A DNA stretch of 64,000 nucleotides from NCBI GenBank assembly GCA_010093515.1, contig MU001672.1, positions 1 to 64,000 of the forward strand, in the 5' to 3' direction. Made by a program: the position numbers and the translations under genes. The notes beneath the pieces were generated by a model. That model was not told the origin of the DNA, made no database searches, and saw nothing but the letters and a program-made list of their open reading frames with translations. Below, in pieces: positions 56,598 through 64,000 of this stretch. The first letter of the stretch is position 1. Each line of letters begins with the position of its first letter. This DNA is from Lineolata rhizophorae. Lineage: Eukaryota > Ascomycota > Dothideomycetes > Lineolatales > Lineolataceae.

Positions 56598-58693
56598 CTG
56601 GTGGGGGGAAACGGGCGGTTGGGCAGGAGTCAGTAAAAAGGATTCCTTTATTTCAATTCCGCATAAAAGAGGAAAAAGAAGGTTCGGTCCAAGACGGAGC
56701 GGACGCGTGGGGAAGTGAAAACGAGATGTTCATGCATGCAGCGTCGGAAAGGAGAATTTAGTTCTGAGATGCAGGGACTTTGGAAAAGGAAAGGGAACCG
56801 AGAAGGATGTCTGATTGACGTTGCATTATCTGTGAGTAGTCACGAGTGGGATAGAAGGCTTGGAAATGGTCCATAGAAAGGAGATATAGAGGTAAGCACA
56901 TGACGGTTCCCATTCTTGTCCAGCTCAACCTCCAAAAAGGTAATCTTGAGCGAAAACCGATTCATGCGAGCCCAAAGCACGCGACCCATTTACGAGTTGG
57001 GGATGGCCTGATGTACGAGCCTGTGGCTGGGCCCCGCCGGGGATGTGGCATGACTCCCACCGTTGAAATTCCACGAACTCAAAGAAAAAAGGAAGCCTCT
57101 GCCGCGCCATTGGCCCGACGCTGAGGACAAGCGTGCAGAAATCGCTATCACGCATGGCTGCAACGGCCATGCGCGGAGTTGGTGGCTGTCCGTGGCGCTG
57201 TGGGGTGGCTTGCCGTGCGGGAGATTTGAACGCGCGGGGGAACGAGTTGGCGCTGCAGGTTTGCATGTGGCCGGGGTGGGGCCAGGTGCGGGCGCGAACG
57301 CAAGCACGAAGGACGAGAATGGCCAGGCATTGGGCAGGCAAAAAGCCCGAGGGATCCTGAGCTCGAGTGAACTGGTACGAAAAAGACGGGCTTACATTAT
57401 CCAGACGGTGGCCGACGGAGGTGACTCGGAGAGCGGTCGCGGGAAGCAAATGTCTAGTGTTTGCCGCTCTGTAGCGTCGGGAAGGTATGGAACTTTAGAG
57501 ATAAATCTTGGGTAAGTAGACGATGAGGATTCTGAACCCATGCTGCTTATCGTTGTTTAAAGGCGGTGTGAGTGGGAAATTTGACCCTTGGACTTATGGC
57601 CAAAGTCGGGTTCAAAAGCAAGTCCGTCGGGTCTTTGGCGCGATCACGCATACGCCCGCGTGGAAAACGAAGTCTGCTTTATAATCCAGCCAGAAGGTGC
57701 GTTGTCAGTTCAGCACTAACACTTTGTCCATCTTTCAACTGCCTTCGGAATTCTTGTAGTTGAAACTGATACCACTCATTTCTTCTGTAAGTTCATCATC
57801 CCTTTTGCGAAAGGTGTGTCTTCTGTCGTCTGCTCGATAAGAGTATGGAGCACCTTTGCTACACAGCTAGCTGTTAAGGAGGAAGCGTCTAGCCTCTGCC
57901 ATTTTGTTTGACACTTTCTTTTGCCATTGCGTACCTATCCGTCTCTAAATGTAAGAAATGGCTTTAGAGAAGCAGCCTACTTCTGTTTCACTTCGTTCTT
58001 TTCGCCGTCGCAGGCCGTGGTACTCCACGGATCAACACTATTCAGATGGTCCTCAGTATTTTCACCGGAACATCTGAAGGCAACCAATATTGCCAACACA
58101 TCGGCGTATATGGGTGTATTTGCGTGCACACGTATGCCATCGCCATCTCGCAGGCACGTACGTACGGGGGCGTGGATTAACGCTACTGGTCCATCCGTGG
58201 CTCCTGGAGTTCCGAGGCTCCGGGGTGGCTTGGCCGCCGCCCCGTGGCGACCGCGACAGGAGAAAGTTCGGTTCTGTGCTTTCCCTTCATGGCAAGGATC
58301 GTCGATCGAGATTACCACGCCCCTTTCTCCCAGATCACGACGCCTTACAACAGACCTGAATATTGTCCTGTGTACAGCCTATTCCAGGTCCTCTCACACA
58401 CCGCTACACACCGCCTCCATCATGAAGAGGTTACAGTTGAGCCTCCTCTACGGCTGTAGCATGGTTATGAAAGGAGCTGTTGCGGACCAGTCTGTAGGCA
58501 CACACATTTGTTAAACAAGACATTTCTTCATTGTGCTATGCCCATCGCGTGGCCAGACAAGCCTTTTTCTGTGAGCTCCTCTTGCGGCATAACGTCAGCG
58601 AGGCGTGCGACAAGCACGCTTTAGTCTCGCGCAACCCACTCTCGTTGCCTCTTTCTGCAAAAGAACGGGGAACTGCTCAGAAGGGCGCGGAAT
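56598..58693. other. Intergenic region holding the missing BNA7 5' end; otherwise no gene seen
   Basis: The first part should contain the 5' exon and promoter of BNA7. Frames at 57063-57515 and 57921-58514 are long but without recognisable content. A short frame near 58422-58512 opens with MKRLQLSLLYG and looks faintly signal-peptide-like, but nothing follows it. No RNA gene is apparent. Confidence 0.4.
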
Positions 58694-60946
58694 ATGGCCT
58701 TCGCTATTGGACCTCCAGGAGGCCACTCGCGGGAATCCTCCCCTGAGAGGTTTTCAGAGCATGCGAAATTCACGCCACGGGTGTCTCCGTCGGAGCACTT
58801 TGCGACAGGGCGTACACCCAAAAACCAGATCTGCGTCTACACATGGCTCAAAGATTCCACTGGGTTCCCTTGGTTGAAGACATCCGAGCCCTTTGCCGAA
58901 AGCGTCTATCCGATTGCAGCGCATGCCGCGGAAGCCAGATGCCAGACTGGATATAACTGCGGCAATGGCTGTGTATGCTCTCACCCAAAAGTCTAGTGAG
59001 CGCCAATGGAGCCAGATCCACCACGTAGCTATTGCTGATTCACTTCGTCAGTCGTCCGGCCCAATCGCTTTCGACGCCCGAAGTAGACGATCAGACCTCC
59101 GCAGATGAAGGTGGTTATTGGTCCGCGGTCGCAGATTTTGAGACGGCAACATTGCCGCGCATCGACAGCAATAAGTCATTCAAGGGATCGGACATCAAAT
59201 TTACATTTCCCCCATCAAAATTTGATCAGACTTTCAGCGTCCAGTGCAGCGGCTACTTGTTTCGGGTACGAGCCAAGCATTAAACATTAGACTCCCGTTC
59301 GTTGTAACTAATAGAGAACCAGGATGCTGATTCTGATCCGGGCCTTTTGGGCGTGAGCAACATGGTGCAGAGCAGCTACAGCTCTTCGACCTCGTCGAAG
59401 CACATGTCTGAAGACTCTCCTCGGCGGAGTCGGTCCTCAGGACGTCGGCCAGAATCTGTCCAAGGACAAGCGCATGAATCCTCTCCTTCTCCCAGCCGGC
59501 ACAACATGACAGAGACCAGTGCAAAGACCGCCACATTGCCACTGCGCCCCGCATCAAAAAGTCTGCCTTCCAAACCAAATGCAGCCGCGTCTGAAGGCCG
59601 TACAATTGCATGTGTTATCGGGCGTCGGACAATTCCGGTGATTCTAAAAAACGCACCTTGCCTTTCCTTGCTTCAGTATTGTTGGTTTTTTCCCGGCGCG
59701 AATCTTACTCACCGCACGTGTCCTGGGGGCTACAATAGTCAAGGCAACATCAGTTCGCAAGGACCGACGTCTTCTGGCTGCAGTTCCAAGTCGCATGCTA
59801 CTTCTACGTCACAGTTCCCCGGTCAGGCTTCAAACGCCAACAATGATCTTAGTGAACAACCAGCCGTGGAAGCGGCGGATTCTGAGAGTGGCTCGGATCA
59901 GCGGATGATGTTCGCATGCCCTTTCAGCAAGAACGACCGCAAGCAGTATGAAAAAGTCCATGGCCGCTGCACTTATCCTCCAGGATTCAAGGATATTGGG
60001 GAGCTCATGTAGGTCTCAAGCCTCAACTGTAATCACACGCACACATTTAATACGTGTCAACTGACTTTTTTCGCACAGGGATCATTTGCGCGCCGAACAT
60101 TCTGCCAAGCGCCGTTGTCCAAAATGCCGCATACGATTTGACGGCAGCAAACAGAAAGCTGCCGCCAGACGAGCCCAGCACAAACTCAAGTGCTGCAAAG
60201 GAAAACGTCGCAAGCCGAACGAGGCCGAGTGGATGACAAGTGATCAAGAGGGGCTGTTCAATCAGCGTTTTATAAAGCAAAAGACGGATGGGTGCGAGAA
60301 ATGGAAACAAATATTTCACTTTTTGTTTCCTAGTACGCTACCAATTCCGGAGCCGCGTGAGTTTTCTTCAAGAAATGCAAGATTGCTATGGAAAGATTTC
60401 TAACTTAAAATAGACTATGACATGTATGTCCTGCGAGACAAGGTGCCGTCCGCCGAAAGCAAGCAGGCGCAAGCGCCCAACATCGGAAACGGTGTCTCTC
60501 CCTTTTCGCTCTCGCCAACTCGAGACCTGCGCCTTTACGAGACCATCCCAGCGTTGGAAACCGACGTTTCCGCTCTTCCTCCTGACCTAAGCGGCATGCC
60601 CCAAATCACCCTCAACAACCTTCAAGGCACCCCTGGTGTTCTTGTCACCTCTTCTGAGCCAAGCATCAATTTGTACCGCACCCCAGGCACACAATCACTG
60701 TCGACGGTGGCTCCTTCTATGGCAGCACCGCAAGGCACATGGGGCAACCAGCAGATGTATCCATCACCTGCCCATCAAGGCGGTATGCCAATGATGCAAT
60801 TTGGCGACGATGCATTCCTTGTTGGACTCCCGCCGCCCCCGGGTCACGGCGTTGTTGAGACAAATTTTCAACTAGATCAGAGCGGCCAAGATATAACTGG
60901 GCACCAAGCTCCTGATACTGCGTGGCCCAATGAATCCTTCTTGTGA
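58694..60946 (+). CDS. C2H2-like zinc-finger protein of an uncharacterised fungal family
   Basis: Proposed exons are 58694-58995, 59052-59265, 59323-60008, 60079-60356 and 60414-60946, giving 670 residues with consistent phases. The core spans exons 3-5. It reads MMFACPFSKNDRKQYEKVHG, then CTYPPGFKDIGELMDHLRAE, HSAKRRCPKCRIRFD and HKLKCCKGKRRKPNEAEWMT. Next come SDQEGLFNQRF and KWKQIFHFLFPSTLPIPEPH. Pairs of CxC/CxxC with spaced His resemble the degenerate C2H2 module (ACPFxKxDPxKY...CR...HLxRxH..P..C..C) frequent in filamentous fungi. The C-terminus is Pro/Gln/Gly-rich, like an activation region, with STVAPSMAAPQGTWGNQQM. Exons 4 and 5 are secure. Exons 1-2 and the start are tentative, and exon 3 may hide one more intron around 59600-59720. 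Function is unknown, possibly nuclear regulation. Confidence 0.65.
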
Positions 60947-63217
60947 CTTCACTATACCGCCGACGTCTAGTGGTAGCTCCAACTTCGTTGCCTGAGACGG
61001 AAATGCCGGCAATTTGTAATTCGCGAACGGTTTCTTAGCCGAGGTATATTGCGAGGGAAAATAGTGTCTTCCTCGCGTACGTTCTTTCGAGCTGCTTCTA
61101 CCTTGCGTATGATCGTTTGACATGTCCTTTTTGATCAAGCTTGCAAACTTCAAAATGGACAGGTTCACGCCTTTCACTATACCCTTAGATTGTGATTTTC
61201 GCGGCTAGACTAATTTATTACATGTTCATTCTCTGTTGTATTTCAATGAAAGAATAGATGGCTTTGATGATAGGCCCGCGGTTCGCGCATTATACCTTCT
61301 TCACTGGTTAGGTGTGGTCCGGCCCGCTGTCAGAAGATTCAAGCGCTGAACTAATAACCCACCTCATACTGGAGTGCGTTATTTTAAGCAAGGCCATGAT
61401 AACACGGTTGCAGCTCTTCAGTCAAGAACTCTGGGGTAAAATGTGTCACACGCGACATAGTGACCGTAGATCCTTCAGAGATCATGGATTCGTCCGCAGC
61501 CCTAGATATAAAAACGCCATATGGTTGTAATATCGGACTCTAATCAAAGTCATCTACCGGAGACTCTGAGAAAAGCCTTACTCATACTAGAGGCCTGTTT
61601 TTCACCCGCTTCCTTGAGGTAGTTTCGTTCGTACCGCGCTGATAAGCTCAAATTATACTCTTTGACTTATTGTCACGTTCTTGTGAATACTAAATCGGCA
61701 TGGGCTCAATCGAGACTAAAGTTTTAGAATGGGAAATAGTGCTTTCGGATGCATTGAAGCTAAAGTCCTTTCGGAGCTAACGTTGGCTGGAATCGACAGG
61801 AAAAGTGAATCACGTCGCTCTAGGTTGGGCTGTCTTCTAACCGGCTATAGGTGGTGTTAATGGTGTAAGTTAAGAAAAAGAACTAAATAGTTCCTAACGG
61901 CCTCCTTCAGTAATTTCATGTCTTGGATAAACTAAGAGTTTCTCTTTTTTCCCTGGTATATTAGCGCATATGCAACGAATCTTTCTTCGCAAATCGCACG
62001 CTCAAATTCACCTAAATATTTAGCTTAGCTGTACCTCATAATCTCCTCAACCACTATGGGAGCATTAGCAGTAGGGATGAATACTGCCAGCCGCCCCAAT
62101 ATATGCAGGATACTTGTTTCTGGCCCCGGGGTTGTGTTGGGTATGAAGTTACTAGAAAGTCTGTTCATTATAGCTTACGACATTGACTTACCAATTAAAG
62201 ACCATCTCAGCAACCAGGGAACAGTCTCAGCGCGTCGATTGCCCTCCAGAGCCCTAAAAAACGTATACTTGGTTCTTTTTTCGATACGGTAGGCCTCGTC
62301 CAAATGTTTGCTGTTGCCATTTCTGCAAAAGTCCCTTTTCCTAACAGAAACACCCGGTGAAACGTCTAAATTGTTTCCTTGTTTCGGCTCGAAGCACATC
62401 CCAGCAACCTATTTTGTTCAGTGTCTCCTGTAGCTCTAATAATCCTCTTGTATTTAGAATTGTAGACAGTCCCAACAACTAAAGTACCATCCACGTACGA
62501 GCTTTGCAATATGCGTAGACTACAGTAAATTTATACTTCAAGCTACATTGGACGCCCTTGTTAAGTTAGCACTTCGAGTCTGAAGCTAACAATATGCCTT
62601 CATGGAATCAATTGCTAAAATGTAAGGAAGGTGGACAACTTTCTAGTTGGCTGAAAGCCGCCATAATTTGCAGTTCAAACAAAAGTAGAATATATGTTCG
62701 TTATAATGAAGATAGGAATGAAGAGTTTAGGAATATGTTTGAGAGTGAAAGTGTATTGACAGACTTGAAGAAATAGAAACAGAGCAGTGAGATAGTAGAC
62801 AATGAAACAGACGCCTTCTATCGCTTACTTTCTATGACCTTGAGATATAGATAGATCATGCATGCAAGTGCCTTTCGACCTGACCTGAGTAAACACGTTT
62901 TTGAAATGTCGGAGCCGTTGACCTATTTTAATGAAACATAGTCCATCAAATTGCTGCTAATGGGATCGCTTGCCTGATATCCATATAGCAACCGGAATTT
63001 AGCAAGAGATAGTGGATGAGATATCCAAACCCTGGTAATTGATAGCGCGAGGTTGAACCACTTTCACAAGAGCATCTTTAGGCAGGAGCTCCCTGAACGT
63101 CAGCAACGCAATAACTCACAGAAGATCATATAGAATCAATACTCTAATTTAGTTTTCTAATAAGCAAGTTATGAAAGGGTATCATTCAGTATTCCATCTC
63201 CTCTCCCGGCTATCCGC
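60947..63217. other. AT-rich gene-poor island
   Basis: The sequence is rich in A/T and TA steps and has only short frames. One at 61312-61530 and another at 62594-62776 (MPSWNQLLKCKEGGQ...) are not recognised. The composition is like 637-2532 and 27240-27420 and unlike the genic DNA, which suggests mutated repeat debris. No termini or tandem units are clear. Confidence 0.45.
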
Positions 63218-63760
63218 CTACAAATGAAGACCCTCTTCCTCTTGATCATCTGCCATTCTCTCCGCAAGCCTCCTTGCCAGTTCCGCATCTGAGAGATGTC
63301 CGCTTCTTTGTTGTCGAGTCTGACGCGGTGTTCCTCCCGGAGCTGCCGGGACTTCAGATTGTGTGTCTTGAATGGCATCTTCGCCCGCTTGCCGGTCCGG
63401 GGCGCCTTCTCTGCCTTCATGCATAGCCCTCTCCGCTTCTCTAGCCTCCGCTCTTCGCTCTTCGATATCTCCCCATGGCAGCCCTCTCCTCTCCACCTCC
63501 TTCTTCAACAGCCCGATCCTCTCTTCCATCCTTCCAATCACTTCCTCATTCTCTCGCACTGCGTCGGTGCAGTCCCGATCTGACTCTTTGCCGTCGGCGC
63601 GCAGTTCTTCGTTGTATGCGTCCAGTTGGGAGTTGGAGGATTGTAGATGTGAGATGCTATTTCTCAGTTCGGCGGCTTTTGCGTGTAAAGAGGAGATGGG
63701 AAGATCCTCGATGGCGAGCGCAAACCGCGCGGCGGAAATGGGGAAGGATTCGGCTGACAT
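63218..63760 (-). CDS. Tma17/ADC17-like proteasome-assembly chaperone
   Basis: Intronless frame of 180 residues starting MSAESFPISAARFALAIEDL. Residues 15-95 form a helical hairpin: LHAKAAELRNSISHLQSSNS, a short acidic loop, then DAVRENEEVIGRMEERIGLL with KKEVERRG. This matches the pattern of yeast Tma17/Adc17 (IENSINHLQRSN ... VRENEIVLNNYNERVDALEQE), a stress-induced chaperone that helps pair Rpt6 and Rpt3 in the 19S base. The C-terminal half is charged and Ala/Glu/Arg-rich, with a second helix (LSDAELARRLAERMADDQEE). The assignment is by remembered motif similarity only; a generic coiled-coil protein is the alternative. The start is the first methionine of the frame and aligns with the family N-terminus. 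Confidence 0.7.
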   Translation of the reverse strand: MSAESFPISAARFALAIEDLPISSLHAKAAELRNSISHLQSSNSQLDAYNEELRADGKESDRDCTDAVRENEEVIGRMEERIGLLKKEVERRGLPWGDIEERRAEAREAERAMHEGREGAPDRQAGEDAIQDTQSEVPAAPGGTPRQTRQQRSGHLSDAELARRLAERMADDQEEEGLHL

Positions 63761-64000
63761 GTGGTGCGATCAAACTGAGCGGGGTCGTAGATGAGATTTG
63801 GCTGACTCGAGTAAGGCTTGGGGTTTCTGGCAAGCTTTGAGATAGAGTAAACAGGCGGGTCGGAGTGCGCGAGCCGTGGCGCCAGTGAGCGTGGTTCAAA
63901 AATTGTCAGCGGAAACTGCGGGGCGATTGTCGGAGGTGAAGCCTTGAGCTCCGCAACCTCCGCTCCGCCCCGCCGCGGCATCTTGGCCGCGGCGCCTCCG
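63761..64000. promoter_or_regulatory. Upstream region of the Tma17-like gene, cut by the window end
   Basis: 240 nt upstream of the minus-strand start. It is GC-rich towards the end. Nothing specific is identified. Confidence 0.4.

Noticed and set aside
57921-58514. 197-codon plus-strand frame with a late MKRLQLSLLYG segment
   Set aside because: No conserved content, and the possible signal-peptide-like start is followed by a stop within 30 codons.

Overview
The window reads as nuclear DNA of a filamentous ascomycete (Pezizomycotina, most likely Sordariomycetes). The genes are split by short introns of mostly 50-190 nt with GT..AG ends and CTGAC-like branch sites. The proteins are fungal (Ssk2/OS-4 MAPKKK, RIC1, HIR1, a Fungal_trans_2-type regulator). 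GC-rich genic DNA alternates with AT-rich, gene-poor islands that look like decayed repeats. All exon junctions given here were placed by eye from reading frame, splice signals and family alignment from memory; no search was run.

Layout: 1-636 is the 3' end of a Tad1-like LINE, followed by AT-rich relic DNA. 2.5-17 kb is sparsely coding: a small single-pass membrane protein (-), a tiny I78-type protease-inhibitor gene with two exceptionally long introns (+), and a Fungal_trans_2-type regulator (-). 17.1-26.3 kb is dense: RIC1 (-) diverges from a U1-type zinc-finger splicing protein (+), which is followed by HIR1 (+). A relic island at 26.4-27.7 kb separates HIR1 from MAK21 (-). MAK21 shares a divergent promoter with TRP4 (+). 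TRP4 converges on ARG1 (-), and SSK2 (-) follows. About 8 kb without a recognisable gene (41.3-49.2 kb) lies upstream of an ammonium permease (+). A CUS2/TatSF1 homologue (+) converges on a kynurenine formamidase (-). A multi-exon C2H2-like protein (+), an AT-rich island and a Tma17/ADC17-like chaperone (-) close the window.

The genes are housekeeping or regulatory and do not form a cluster or a mobile defence system. Loose themes are amino-acid metabolism (TRP4, ARG1, kynurenine formamidase), nitrogen uptake (permease), chromatin and RNA processing (HIR1, U1-type zinc finger, CUS2), ribosome and proteasome biogenesis (MAK21, Tma17), traffic (RIC1) and stress signalling (SSK2). I found no convincing tRNA, rRNA, CRISPR array or secondary-metabolite cluster. 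The oddest features are the 2.1-kb intron in an 82-codon gene, the 8-kb gene-free block with abrupt changes of strand composition, a perfect Gcn4/CPC1 core inside ARG1 intron 1, and the uncharacterised C2H2-like protein next to an AT-rich island.
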